Below, piece after piece: positions 55,160 through 63,746 of a DNA stretch of 64,000 nt. How positions within the stretch are numbered: the first letter of the stretch is position 1; each line of letters starts with the position of its first letter. A program made the position numbers and the translations under genes. A model generated the notes under the pieces. It had not been told where the DNA came from. It saw nothing but the letters and a program-made list of their open reading frames with translations, and did not search any database. Source of the stretch: Polymorphobacter fuscus (GTDB lineage: Bacteria; Pseudomonadota; Alphaproteobacteria; Sphingomonadales; Sphingomonadaceae); NCBI RefSeq assembly GCF_011927825.1, contig NZ_JAATJI010000002.1, forward strand, positions 186,001 through 250,000, written 5' to 3'.

Positions 55160-56074
55160 ATGACCGCCCCGCTGCCGCTGTTCCATCACCCTGATTACGT
55201 CGCGGCACTTCCCGCCGGCCATAGCTTCCCCATGTCGAAATATGCGCTGCTGCTCGATGCCTTGGCGGAGGCCGGGCAGGCGCTGGCGATCAGGGCCGCG
55301 GCGCCGATGCCGGCAGCGTGGGTGGAGGCGGTCCACGACCCGGCCTATGTCGCCGCGGTGCTCGCCGCCGCCGTGCCGCCGGAGCGCGAGCGGCGCATCG
55401 GCTTTCCGGTCACCGCCGATGTGGCGCGCCGCACGCTGGCGGTGGCGGGCGGGACCCATGCGGCAGCGCTTTGGGCATTGCGCAGCGGCTATGCCGCCAA
55501 TGGCGCCGGCGGCAGCCACCATGCGCTGCCCGATGGCGGCGCCGGCTATTGCGTCACCAACGACCTCGCCATCGCCGCCAGCCGGCTGGTGGCAGAAGGC
55601 GACGCGACGCGCATCCTGATCGTCGACCTTGATGTGCACCAGGGCGATGGTACCGCCGTGATCTTCGCCGGGCGGGACGATGTGCTGACCTTTTCGATGC
55701 ACGCCGAAAAGAACTTTCCGGTGCGCAAGGCGCGCGGCTTTCGCGATGTCGAACTTCCGGACGCCATGGGTGACGATGCCTATCTGGCGCTGCTTGCCGC
55801 CGAACTGCCGCCGTTGCTGGCGCTTCGGCCCGACCTCGTGCTGTTCCAGGCCGGAGTCGATCCGCACGCCGCCGACCGGCTGGGCCGGCTGGCGCTGACC
55901 GATGCCGGGCTGGCGGCGCGCGATGCCATGGTCGTCGGCGCCTGCCGGTCGCGCGGCATTCCGGTCGCCTCCACGCTGGGCGGCGGCTATGACGCCGATC
56001 GCATGGTGGTGGCGCGCCGCCATGCCGCGGGGCTGGTTGCGCAATGGGCGGCCGCAGCGCCGTTCCAGACGTGA
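55160..56074 (+). CDS. Histone-deacetylase-family protein (AcuC-like)
   Basis: 304 residues. Seen: FHHPDYVAALPAGHSFPMSKY, GGSHHALPDGGAGYCVTND (the active-site His pair), LIVDLDVHQGDGT (zinc Asp and His) and TLGGGYDADR (the closing Gly-rich segment). A deacetylase of small molecules or proteins, such as acetylpolyamines or acetyl-CoA synthetase. Begins 12 bases after pepN. Its last 30 bases overlap the possible longest start of the sigma-factor gene. Confidence 0.9.
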   Translation: MTAPLPLFHHPDYVAALPAGHSFPMSKYALLLDALAEAGQALAIRAAAPMPAAWVEAVHDPAYVAAVLAAAVPPERERRIGFPVTADVARRTLAVAGGTHAAALWALRSGYAANGAGGSHHALPDGGAGYCVTNDLAIAASRLVAEGDATRILIVDLDVHQGDGTAVIFAGRDDVLTFSMHAEKNFPVRKARGFRDVELPDAMGDDAYLALLAAELPPLLALRPDLVLFQAGVDPHAADRLGRLALTDAGLAARDAMVVGACRSRGIPVASTLGGGYDADRMVVARRHAAGLVAQWAAAAPFQT

Positions 56075-56709
56075 CCGGGGATCGGCGGGGGAAAGACGGC
56101 GACGGCCGCGTAGAGACCGATGTGAATGCGCTGCAACCTGCCATGATGCCGCCCGCCGGGCCACCGCCGCCATCGGCGACCTCGTTGCTGATGGCGCGAC
56201 TGGTGGCAGGCGATGCGCGCGCCTTCGATGCGCTGGTCCGCGTCTTGCAGGGGCCGGCGCTGCGCCTGGCGGATCGCACGCTCAACGACCGTGCCGGTGC
56301 CGAGGACGTGGTGCAGCAGGCATTGACCCGGCTCTGGAGCCTTGCCGACCGGTTCGACCCGGCGCGCGGATCGGTGGAAGGCTGGTTTCGCCGCATCGTC
56401 GTCAATCTTTGTCTCGACCGTCGCCGCGCCATGCGCCCGGTGGTGCCCATCGACATGATCGGCGAAATGCCGAGCGACGCGCCCGATCCGCTCGCCAACG
56501 CCATCGCTGCCGACCAGAATGCCCGGCTAGCGTCGGCGATGGCACAGTTGCTGCCGCGCCAGCGCGTGGCGCTGGCGTTGTTCCATGGCGACGGCCTGTC
56601 GATGGCCGAAATCGCCGATGTCCTCGAAACAACGCCCAAGGCGGTCGAGGGATTGCTCGGCCGCGCCCGTATGGAATTAAAGAAGCTGATGGGACAGACT
56701 GCACCGTGA
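56044..56709 (+). CDS. ECF-family RNA polymerase sigma factor
   Basis: 221 residues if started at ATG 56044; GTG 56122 and ATG 56143 are more typical lengths and may be the true start. Region 2 (ARLVAGDARAFDALVRVL, DRAGAEDVVQQALTRLW) and region 4 (LPRQRVALALFHGDGLSMAEIADVLETT, KAVEGLLGRARMELK) are intact. Its stop overlaps the next gene (GTGA), an anti-sigma-like membrane protein, and the third gene is a Spy-like protein; a typical ECF operon. Confidence 0.92.
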   Translation: MGGRSAVPDVTGDRRGKDGDGRVETDVNALQPAMMPPAGPPPPSATSLLMARLVAGDARAFDALVRVLQGPALRLADRTLNDRAGAEDVVQQALTRLWSLADRFDPARGSVEGWFRRIVVNLCLDRRRAMRPVVPIDMIGEMPSDAPDPLANAIAADQNARLASAMAQLLPRQRVALALFHGDGLSMAEIADVLETTPKAVEGLLGRARMELKKLMGQTAP

Positions 56710-57164
56710 CCCGAGACCGCGCCCTTGACATCATTGCCGCCTGCGGTGCCGACCCGGCGCGCTGGCCGGCCGATGAGCGTGCCGGTGTTCTCGCGCTCTC
56801 CGGCGATCCGGCGGTGGCCGCCGCGCTTGCCGAAGCGGCCCCGCTCGATGCGCTGCTGACGGAGTGGGCGCGGGCCGAGGGTCCGGTGCGGTCCTTCGAC
56901 CCGGCCAAGCTGGTGCCGGCGCCGGCTGCCGCATCGGCCCCGGCGCCGCGCCGGCGCTGGTTTGCCGCGGGCGCGCTCGCTGCTGCCGTGGCGGCAGCGG
57001 TGGCGCTGACGCCGATGCGCCAGGCGACGTCCGGCACCGGTCAGCAGATCGCCAGTGTTTCCCCCCAAACGCCTGTGCCGTCGGCCACGGCGACCAGCGA
57101 GGCCGGCGATGCCGACTTTGCCTATGTGTTTACGCCGACAATTGATGAGGATGCCCTGATATGA
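56706..57164 (+). CDS. Anti-sigma factor-like membrane protein
   Basis: 152 residues: a short N-terminal cytosolic part (TRDRALDIIAACGADPARWPADE), one membrane helix at about 85-103 (WFAAGALAAAVAAAVAL) and a Thr/Ser-rich periplasmic tail. The layout is that of a regulator that holds an ECF sigma factor at the membrane. GTG 56706 overlaps the sigma stop and the stop overlaps the next ATG. It carries no zinc-binding His-x3-Cys-x2-Cys signature, so it is not a classic ZAS protein. Confidence 0.8.
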   Translation: MTRDRALDIIAACGADPARWPADERAGVLALSGDPAVAAALAEAAPLDALLTEWARAEGPVRSFDPAKLVPAPAAASAPAPRRRWFAAGALAAAVAAAVALTPMRQATSGTGQQIASVSPQTPVPSATATSEAGDADFAYVFTPTIDEDALI

Positions 57165-57712
57165 CGATGCCCCAACTTCGCGGCTTGCCGCGCCTGGCCC
57201 TGATCGGCGTGATGCTTGCCGGCACCGCCCCACTGGTCGCGCAGACGACGCCCGCGGCGCCGTCGGCCGCGACATCGGCCACACCCGACCGCGCCGCCGG
57301 CAAGCCCGGCTGGCACAAGGGCAAGCGCGGTGATCGCCGTCCCGGCGGCATGTTCGCAGGGCTCAGCGAGGCCGGTCGGGCGACGATGCGCGACGCGATG
57401 AAGGCCGGCGGCGACCCGCGCAGCGACCGCGACGCCGTCAAGGCGGCCCGTGACCGGATGCTGACGGTTCTCGATGCCGACCGGCTCGATGCCGGCGCGC
57501 TGAAGCGGGCGATGGACGATGAACGCCAGGCGGCCCAGGTCGGTCATGACAAGCGCCAGGCCGCGATGCTCGCCGGCTTCACCAAGCTGTCGACCGCGGA
57601 CCGCAAGGCCTTTGTCGCCAACGCCCGTGCCATGAAGGACCGGATGGAAGCCCGCATCGGCAAGATGCGTGGCGGGCGCGGCCCCGGCGACATGCCGCCG
57701 CCGCCGATGTGA
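57161..57712 (+). CDS. Spy/CpxP-like periplasmic protein
   Basis: 183 residues. Signal peptide (LRGLPRLALIGVMLAGTAPLVA), then a basic, Gly-rich linker (GWHKGKRGDRRPGG) and a long helical part rich in Arg, Lys and Met that follows the Spy/CpxP/RcnB pattern, chaperone-like or metal-sensing. The C-terminus ends MPPPPM. Overlap with the anti-sigma stop (ATGA) and a terminator after it define the end of the operon. Confidence 0.85.
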   Translation: MTMPQLRGLPRLALIGVMLAGTAPLVAQTTPAAPSAATSATPDRAAGKPGWHKGKRGDRRPGGMFAGLSEAGRATMRDAMKAGGDPRSDRDAVKAARDRMLTVLDADRLDAGALKRAMDDERQAAQVGHDKRQAAMLAGFTKLSTADRKAFVANARAMKDRMEARIGKMRGGRGPGDMPPPPM

Positions 57713-57719
57713 GGAAGGG

Positions 57720-57745
57720 AAAGGGGGGCCTCGGGTCCCCCTTTT
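57720..57745 (+). terminator. Terminator of the ECF sigma operon
   Basis: Eleven-base stem AAAGGGGGGCC / GGTCCCCCTTT with loop TCG and a T-run. Five bases later the converging aminotransferase gene ends. Confidence 0.85.
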
Positions 57746-57749
57746 CGGT

Positions 57750-58658
57750 TCAGCGCGGCGCTTTCCAACCGGTCTGCCGCGCGATCTCGTCCCACACCAG
57801 CGCCGCCAGCCGTGCTGCGACCGGCCCCGGAGCGCCGTCGCCGACGGGTCGGCCATCGATGGTGACGACCGGCAGCAGCGGCGCGGTGGTGGACGTCAGC
57901 AAGGCTTCATCGGCGGCCAACGCTTCGTCGAGCGTGAAGGGGCGCTCGACGACGGTGATCTGCGCGTCGCGCGCCAGCCGCAGCAGGGTGGCGCGGGCGA
58001 TGCCGGGCAGGATATGCGCCGACAGCGGGTGGGTGATGATGGTGCCGTCGCGGACGATATAGGCATTCGTCGACCCGCCCTCGCGCACGTCGCCATCCGC
58101 GCTGACCAGCCAGCCTTCGAAGGCACCGGCGGCGCGCGCGTCCTGCTTGGCGAGGACATTGGCGAGCAGGCCGGTGGTCTTCAGGTCGACGCGCTGCCAG
58201 CGCATGTCGTTGACGGTGATGACGCCGACCCCCCGGGCCTGCTGGCCGATGCGCTGGGCAAAGTCGAAGCGCCGCACCGTCATCACCAGCGTCGGCCGGG
58301 CGTGGAGCGGGAACCCGTGGTCGCGGCGCGCGGTGCCGCGGCTCAGCTGCATGTAGAGCAGCGCGTCGCGGTGCCCGTTGACGGCAACCAGCCGCTGCGC
58401 CTGGGCCAGCAGTGCCGCATCCGACATCGAAAACTCGATGAACAGCGCCGCGCAGCCCCGGCGCAGCCGTGTCAGATGCCCGTCCCAATCGAGCATCCGG
58501 CCGTTCATCACCGCCGCCACCTCGTACAGCGCATCGGCAAATTGCAGCCCGCGGTCCTCGACATGGACATGGGCGTCGCGCAGCGGCACCAGGCGGCCGG
58601 CGACATAGGCAAGTTGCGGCATTTGGGCGCTTTCGTTCGGGGCGACGCCGGGGGTCAT
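57750..58658 (-). CDS. dat: D-amino acid aminotransferase
   Basis: 302 residues, PLP-dependent fold-type IV. Seen: HVEDRGLQFADALYEVAAV with the family start, the arginine pair RLRRG, LKTTGLL with the PLP Lys and GSTNAYIVRDGTIITHPLS, ILPGIAR. Makes D-glutamate and other D-amino acids for the cell wall or reverses their use. Start choices: ATG 58658 or ATG 58622, which begins MPQLAYVAGR and matches relatives well. It fits the D-amino-acid theme of genes at the left end of the window. Confidence 0.92.
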   Translation of the reverse strand: MTPGVAPNESAQMPQLAYVAGRLVPLRDAHVHVEDRGLQFADALYEVAAVMNGRMLDWDGHLTRLRRGCAALFIEFSMSDAALLAQAQRLVAVNGHRDALLYMQLSRGTARRDHGFPLHARPTLVMTVRRFDFAQRIGQQARGVGVITVNDMRWQRVDLKTTGLLANVLAKQDARAAGAFEGWLVSADGDVREGGSTNAYIVRDGTIITHPLSAHILPGIARATLLRLARDAQITVVERPFTLDEALAADEALLTSTTAPLLPVVTIDGRPVGDGAPGPVAARLAALVWDEIARQTGWKAPR

Positions 58659-58676
58659 AGCCGCTAACAAGGGGCG

Positions 58677-60068
58677 ATGTCAGCACCGCATCTCATCTGG
58701 TTTCGCAACGATCTGCGGCTTGGCGATCACGCTGCCGTGGCAGGGGCGGCGCGGGCCGGGCCGGTGGTGGCGCTGTACGTCCTCGACGACGAGGCGCCGG
58801 GCGACTGGCGGATGGGCGCGGCGCAGCGCTGGTGGCTGCACTACAGCCTGGCGGCACTGGCGCGGGATCTCGAAGCGCGCGGCGGCGCCTTGCTGCTGCG
58901 GCGCGGGGCTGCCGCCACGGTAGTGCCGGCGGTTGCCGCCGAAATCGGTGCCGCGGCCGTGCACACGCTGACCCATTACGAAGCCTGGGCCAAGGTGCAG
59001 GACGCCGCCATCGCCAAGGCGGTCACGCTGAAACGCTACCACGGCGCCCTGCTGGCGCCACCGGCGAGCGTGCTGGCGGGCAGCGGCGGCCGCTATCGCA
59101 TTTTCACGCCCTGGTGGCGCAAGTTGCAGGAGCAGATGCCCCCGGCACGGCCGCAGCCGGCCCCCGAGATGACCTTTGCCAAGGCACCGGCGGGCGACAC
59201 CATCCAGGATTGGCGCCTGTTGCCGGCCAAGCCCGACTGGGCCACCGGGTTCGACGTCTGGACACCGGGTGAAGCCGGCGCGGCGGCGCGGCTGGCGGAC
59301 TTCCTCGAAGTCGCGTCCGATTATGACAAAGGCCGCAATCTGCCGTCGCAGGACGGGTCGTCGCGGCTGTCACCGCACCTGGCGCTGGGCGAGATCTCCA
59401 TCCGCCAGGTCTGGCACGCGGTCGCCGATGCGGTGCCCGCGGCCCAGGCCGAGCCCTATCTGCGCGAGCTGGGTTGGCGCGACTTCGCCAGCAACATCCT
59501 CGACCAGTTTCCCGACCATGGCGATGTCCCGGGCCGCGCGGTGTTCGACGCGATCGCCTTTCGCGATGCGCCCGCGGATCTGGCGGCGTGGCAGCGGGGA
59601 CGGACCGGCTATCCGATCGTCGACGCCGGAATGCGGCAGCTGTGGACCATCGGCTGGATGCACAACCGTGTCCGGATGATCGCGGCGTCGTTCCTGGTCA
59701 AGCATCTGCTGATCGACTGGCGCGTCGGCGAGCGGTGGTTCTGGGATTGTCTTGTCGATGCCGACATGGGCAATAATTCGCTCGGCTGGCAGTGGGTGAT
59801 GGGATCGGGAGTCGATTCGTCCCCCTTCAACCGCGTGTTCGCACCGGTCACGCAAAGCGCCAAGTTCGACGCTGCCGCCTATATCCGCGAATGGGTGCCC
59901 GAGCTGGCCAATTTGCGCGACGCCGACATCCACGCGCCGTGGGAGGCAGAGCCGATGATGCTGCGCGCTGCCGGTGTCACGCTTGGCCGCACCTACCCGT
60001 ACCCGATCGTGGGCCATGCCGAGGGCCGGGCGCGGGCGCTGGCGGCCTATGGTGCGGTGGCGGGCTGA
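58677..60068 (+). CDS. phrB: Deoxyribodipyrimidine photolyase
   Basis: 463 residues. Repairs UV-made cyclobutane dimers in DNA with FAD and light. Seen: HLIWFRNDLRLGDHAAVAGA, the N-terminal antenna domain, then the FAD domain with DGSSRLSPHLALGEIS, GWRDFASNIL, TGYPIVDAGMRQLWTIGWMHNRVRMIAASFLVKHL in parts and WRVGERWF. Full length. The 3' end overlaps the end of the converging permease by 22 bases. Confidence 0.97.
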   Translation: MSAPHLIWFRNDLRLGDHAAVAGAARAGPVVALYVLDDEAPGDWRMGAAQRWWLHYSLAALARDLEARGGALLLRRGAAATVVPAVAAEIGAAAVHTLTHYEAWAKVQDAAIAKAVTLKRYHGALLAPPASVLAGSGGRYRIFTPWWRKLQEQMPPARPQPAPEMTFAKAPAGDTIQDWRLLPAKPDWATGFDVWTPGEAGAAARLADFLEVASDYDKGRNLPSQDGSSRLSPHLALGEISIRQVWHAVADAVPAAQAEPYLRELGWRDFASNILDQFPDHGDVPGRAVFDAIAFRDAPADLAAWQRGRTGYPIVDAGMRQLWTIGWMHNRVRMIAASFLVKHLLIDWRVGERWFWDCLVDADMGNNSLGWQWVMGSGVDSSPFNRVFAPVTQSAKFDAAAYIREWVPELANLRDADIHAPWEAEPMMLRAAGVTLGRTYPYPIVGHAEGRARALAAYGAVAG

Positions 60069-61366
60069 GGCGCCGTGCGCCGCAGGCGATAGAGCAGGCT
60101 GGCCGCGGCCACGAACAGGGCAATGCCGGCCGCTTCCTGCCAGGTGCTCTGAAACCCGATCCAGATCATCGCCGCGCAGCCGGCCAGCGCGATCGCATGG
60201 AGGCCGGGGATCCGCACCGGTGGACCTGCCTGGGCGACATCACCGGCGCGCAGTTTCACCGCGGCGGCGCAACCGATCAGATAGATCAGCACGCAGAACA
60301 GCGTTGCCAATATGGCCAGTGTCGCAAAGCTGCCGGAAATCGTCAGGCTGGCGGCGATGGCGGCATGGGTGATGCTCGCCACCCAGGGCGCATGGGTGCG
60401 GGGATGGGTGCGGCCGATGGCGCCGGGCAAAAAGCCCTCCCGCGACAGCGCGAACAGCATGCGCGGCGTGAACAGCGAATCGCTGGCGGTGTAGCCCAGC
60501 ATCGACATGGCAGCGCCGGCACCGACCAGGGCACCGAGCCACGGCGAAACCGTTGCCGCCGCCTGCGCCAGCGGCGCCTTCGAGCCGGCCAGTGCATCGC
60601 CGAGCAGGCCCTGCGCCACCAGCTGGACGATGATGCAGATCGCGGCATAGCCGAGCATGGCGGCGACAAGGGCGCGTGGAATGGTGCGCGCCGGATCGCG
60701 AACTTCGCCGGCGACGGCCAGCGATGCCTCGGTGCCGGTGAAGATGAAAATGCCGAGAATGGCGGCGCGGCCGATCTGGGCGCCGCCGTCGGGCATCGGC
60801 AGCGACAGGTTGGCCGGGTCGATGAACCAGACGCCGGCGGCGATCAGCAGGATCAGCGGCACCAGTTTCACGCCGGTCGCGATGGTGACGAACCGCGCCG
60901 CGATGCCGACACCGGCCGTGTTGATGGCGGCGAGCAGCGCAAACCAGGCAATGATGGCAAGGGTACGCACCGGCCCCGCAGCCATCGCAGGTACGACGGT
61001 GCCGATGACATCCGCCGCCCCCGCCGCCACGGCGCCGCACGCCAGCAGGGCGCTGACATAGTTGAAGGTGCCGGCGAGAAAACCCCAATAGGGGCCGAAT
61101 GCGGCGTCGACGAAGCCGGCAATGCCGCCGCTGGTCGGCACGCGGCTGGCGCCTTCCGCGATGCAGATCATCACCGCGCCGACGGCAAGGCCGCAGCCGA
61201 GATAGGCCAGCGGCGCATAGCTCCCGACCGCGGCTGCCATCGGTGCGGGGACGTTGAAGATGCCGCTGCCGAGCAGGGTGCCGACGAAGGTTCCGACAAG
61301 TGCCAAAGGCCCGATCCGGCGCACCAGCCCGGCGTCGCGGCCGGCGGATGAAGGGACATTTGCCAT
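60047..61366 (-). CDS. APC-family amino acid permease
   Basis: 439 residues with about 12 helices. Seen: RIGPLALVGTFVGTLLGSGIFNVPAPMAA at the start with the G-S-G-I family motif in helix 1, FIFTGTEASLAVAGEVRDPART in the middle and GWYVSA-like EGFLPGAIGRTHPRTHAPW later. Moves amino acids or amines with H+; specificity unknown. Its 3' end overlaps phrB. Confidence 0.92.
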   Translation of the reverse strand: MANVPSSAGRDAGLVRRIGPLALVGTFVGTLLGSGIFNVPAPMAAAVGSYAPLAYLGCGLAVGAVMICIAEGASRVPTSGGIAGFVDAAFGPYWGFLAGTFNYVSALLACGAVAAGAADVIGTVVPAMAAGPVRTLAIIAWFALLAAINTAGVGIAARFVTIATGVKLVPLILLIAAGVWFIDPANLSLPMPDGGAQIGRAAILGIFIFTGTEASLAVAGEVRDPARTIPRALVAAMLGYAAICIIVQLVAQGLLGDALAGSKAPLAQAAATVSPWLGALVGAGAAMSMLGYTASDSLFTPRMLFALSREGFLPGAIGRTHPRTHAPWVASITHAAIAASLTISGSFATLAILATLFCVLIYLIGCAAAVKLRAGDVAQAGPPVRIPGLHAIALAGCAAMIWIGFQSTWQEAAGIALFVAAASLLYRLRRTAPQPATAP

Positions 61367-61443
61367 GGGCGCGCAGAGTGTGCGTTGGCAGGTGCAGCGT
61401 CAATACCGGCCCAAAGGCCGGTGCGCGCCACGGTCGGGCGGGG

Positions 61444-62145
61444 TCAGCCGAGGTCGAAGACCAGCACTTCCGCACCCTCGTCCGACTCCAGTGTGAGGCT
61501 GTCGACCTCCGCGACCGCAAGCCCGTCGCCCTGCGCCAGTTGCTGCCCCGCGACCGACAGGCCGCCGCGCGCCACCTGCAACCAGGCGTTGCCCCGCGCG
61601 ATCGGCACCGCAAGGCTGCCCCCCGACGCCAGCAGCGCCCGTGAAATCGTCGCATCGCTGTGAATGGTCACTTCGGCGGCGCCGCCGTCGGGGCTGGCGA
61701 TCCGGTCGAGCCGGGTGTCACCAGGCGCTGCAATCGGAAGCGTCTTCTGCTCATACCCCGGTGCGATCCCGCGCTGGTTCGGCAACAGCCAGATCTGCAG
61801 CAGATGCACCGGGTCGGTCCGGGAGGCGTTGAATTCGGAATGTTCGATGCCGCTGCCCGCGCTCATCCGCTGGGCGTCGCCCGGCCGGATGACCGCGCCG
61901 GTGCCGAGGCTGTCCTTGTGCGCCAGCGCGCCATCGAGAATATAGGTGACGATCTCCATGTCGCTGTGGCCGTGCGTGGGAAAGCCGCCGCCGGCGGCCA
62001 GCCGGTCCTCGTTGATGACGCGCAGGCTGCGAAATCCCATGTATCGCGGGTCACGATAGTCGCCGAACGAAAAACTGTGCGCGGTGTCGAGCCAGCCGAA
62101 ATCGAACTTGCCGCGCGCGTCGGAGGGGCGATGAAGCATTTTCAT
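61444..62145 (-). CDS. Pirin-like protein, YhhW type
   Basis: 233 residues, two cupins. Metal set His58, His60 (FPTHGHSDMEIV), then His and Glu about residues 102-104 (SGIEHSEFN). This is the YhhW quercetinase group rather than the larger pirin near 11 kb. The C-terminus ends AEVLVFDLG. Start ATG 62145 (MKMLHRP); the frame extends to 62262. Confidence 0.92.
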   Translation of the reverse strand: MKMLHRPSDARGKFDFGWLDTAHSFSFGDYRDPRYMGFRSLRVINEDRLAAGGGFPTHGHSDMEIVTYILDGALAHKDSLGTGAVIRPGDAQRMSAGSGIEHSEFNASRTDPVHLLQIWLLPNQRGIAPGYEQKTLPIAAPGDTRLDRIASPDGGAAEVTIHSDATISRALLASGGSLAVPIARGNAWLQVARGGLSVAGQQLAQGDGLAVAEVDSLTLESDEGAEVLVFDLG

Positions 62146-62234
62146 GGGGACAGGTCTCCGCGATCGATATCGTCCCGCTCTGGGGTGGTAATCTGCAGGA
62201 GTCCAGAGCGCCGGCCGATCGGCCGCATCGTGGC

Positions 62235-62259
62235 GGAACCGGTCGCGGCCTGCGGTGTT
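62235..62259 (+). promoter_or_regulatory. Candidate EcfG promoter of the 62-aa gene
   Basis: GGAAC, 16 bases, TGTT, with the GTT core and one base different from CGTT. The -10 element ends 23 bases before the ATG at 62283. Confidence 0.45.
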
Positions 62260-62282
62260 CAATGCGGCAAAGGAGATAGAAA

Positions 62283-62471
62283 ATGATGAAGGCAGTTGTA
62301 ATCGGTCTGGGGTTTGCAGGCCTGGCCTGGTGGCTGGGGCAGCGTGCTTCCGGCGCCATCAAGGATGCCGTCGGTGGCGCTCATACGCCCGATGGACAGG
62401 ACAGCTCGGCGTCCTATCGTGCCGGAATCGCCGACGAAAACAGCATCCCGGACGCCGTTCGCGCCTTCTAG
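62283..62471 (+). CDS. Small membrane-associated protein, 62 residues
   Basis: A small gene with a strong ribosome site (AAAGGAG at 62268-62274). One hydrophobic N-terminal helix (KAVVIGLGFAGLAWWLG) and a soluble tail (IKDAVGGAHTPDGQDSSASYRAG). No family recognised. It lies between the pirin-like and SDR genes, with a candidate stress promoter just upstream. Confidence 0.75.
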   Translation: MMKAVVIGLGFAGLAWWLGQRASGAIKDAVGGAHTPDGQDSSASYRAGIADENSIPDAVRAF

Positions 62472-63166
62472 GGCGCGATCTCGGCGCCTTGCCAGTCGAT
62501 CAGCCGGCCCGACCGGGCCGGTGTTGCGGCATCGATTACCGCCAGCAAGTGCAGGGCGGCGACGTCGGGTGTGAACAAGGTTCGGACGTTGCGCTGGAAA
62601 GGCTTCGACAAAGCGGTGTCGACGGTTCCCGGATGGAGCGCCAGGACGATCGATTCGGGATTTTTGCGCGCCTGCTCGATCGCGAGCGTGCGGATGAGCG
62701 CGTTGAGCGCCGCCTTCGACGCGCGATAGGCGTGCCAGCCGCCGAGCCTGTTATCGCTCGTCGATCCGACTCGCGCCGAAAGTGCGGCGAACACCGTCTT
62801 GCGGCCCTTGGGCAGCAGCGGCAGGAACGCCTGGGCGACGAGTGCAGGGCCGGTGGCATTGACGGCAAAGGCATGGGCGAAAGCCGAAGCCGACAAGGCC
62901 CGGAGGTCGCGTTCGGGCGCCATTGCCTGGTCGTGCAAAAGCCCAGTGGCGACGATGACCAGATCGGGCGGGCGGACGAGCGATGCCGCTGCGGCCGCGA
63001 TGCTGGGCGGATCGGTGAGGTCGAACCCCGAGTGTCGCGACAGGCGGGTGACAAGGCCCACTCGCGCATCGGAGTCCAAGTGGTCGGCCAGCGCCGCCCC
63101 GATGCCCCCCGTCGCTCCGATGATAACGGCATGAAGATCGGCTGGGAAACTGGGGAGGCGGGTCAT
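62468..63166 (-). CDS. SDR-family oxidoreductase
   Basis: 232 residues of the classical short-chain dehydrogenase fold. Nucleotide motif VIIGATGGIGAAL near 12-24, the NAG-like NATGPALVAQAFL and catalytic YRASK (Tyr and Lys). A C-terminal extension replaces the usual substrate loop. Substrate unknown. Its stop overlaps the end of the small gene on the plus strand by four bases. Confidence 0.9.
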   Translation of the reverse strand: MTRLPSFPADLHAVIIGATGGIGAALADHLDSDARVGLVTRLSRHSGFDLTDPPSIAAAAASLVRPPDLVIVATGLLHDQAMAPERDLRALSASAFAHAFAVNATGPALVAQAFLPLLPKGRKTVFAALSARVGSTSDNRLGGWHAYRASKAALNALIRTLAIEQARKNPESIVLALHPGTVDTALSKPFQRNVRTLFTPDVAALHLLAVIDAATPARSGRLIDWQGAEIAP

Positions 63167-63227
63167 CGCACCGCCATAGGGCTACGGACCAGGCTGCGCG
63201 ATACGACGCAATGCCGCTTGGGAAATG

Positions 63228-63572
63228 TCAGTCCTTTTCCATCGTGCACTGCAGCGGGTGCTGATGCTCCCGGGCAAAATCGATGACCTGGTTGACCTTG
63301 GTCTCCGCCACTTCATAGGTGAACACGCCGCAGATGCCGACCCCGCGCTGGTGCACGTGCAGCATCACCCGCGTTGCATCCTCGATGGTCATCTTGAAAA
63401 AGCGCTGAAGGGTCAGGACGACGAATTCCATCGGCGTATAGTCGTCGTTGAGCATCAGCACCTTGTACAGCGCCGGCTTGGCCGTGCGCGTCCGGGTCTT
63501 GGTGGCGACGCCGACTCCGGTGGTGCCACCGGCGCCGCCGGTGTCGTCCTCGCTGCTCGCAATGGGGATCAT
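63228..63572 (-). CDS. clpS: ATP-dependent Clp protease adapter
   Basis: 114 residues from ATG 63572 (TTG 63581 is possible). N-end rule adaptor that brings substrates with exposed Leu, Phe, Trp or Tyr to ClpAP. Seen: [51 protein letters not shown] in two parts, the conserved pocket residues. The N-terminal 30 residues are Gly/Thr rich. clpA is not here. Confidence 0.95.
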   Translation of the reverse strand: MIPIASSEDDTGGAGGTTGVGVATKTRTRTAKPALYKVLMLNDDYTPMEFVVLTLQRFFKMTIEDATRVMLHVHQRGVGICGVFTYEVAETKVNQVIDFAREHQHPLQCTMEKD

Positions 63573-63699
63573 GATTGTCAAAGGGGGGCCTGCTCCGAAG
63601 GGGCTGCGCAGTTCCTATATACGATGGCCGCAGCCGTTAGAAAAGACCGTGCCGGCCTTTGCGGCGTCTTGCAGCAGCGGCATTCCCCGGAAACGCGAA

Positions 63700-63727
63700 C
63701 GGGCGGGCGCGTCGCCGCGCCCGCCCG
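63700..63727. terminator. Twelve-base perfect hairpin after the phasin gene
   Basis: CGGGCGGGCGCG / CGCGCCCGCCCG with a four-base loop. It lies 20 bases past the phasin stop (63747, minus strand). The T-run after it is weak. Confidence 0.5.
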
Positions 63728-63746
63728 TCGATGACACGCCGAACGC

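Noticed and set aside
51722..56173. A very long open frame (1483 codons) on the minus strand
   Set aside because: It is the antisense of the M48 protease, pepN and HDAC genes. Long false frames are typical in high-GC DNA. The translation has no family features.
59792..61351. 519-codon plus-strand frame
   Set aside because: Antisense of the APC permease and overlap of phrB; no plausible protein.
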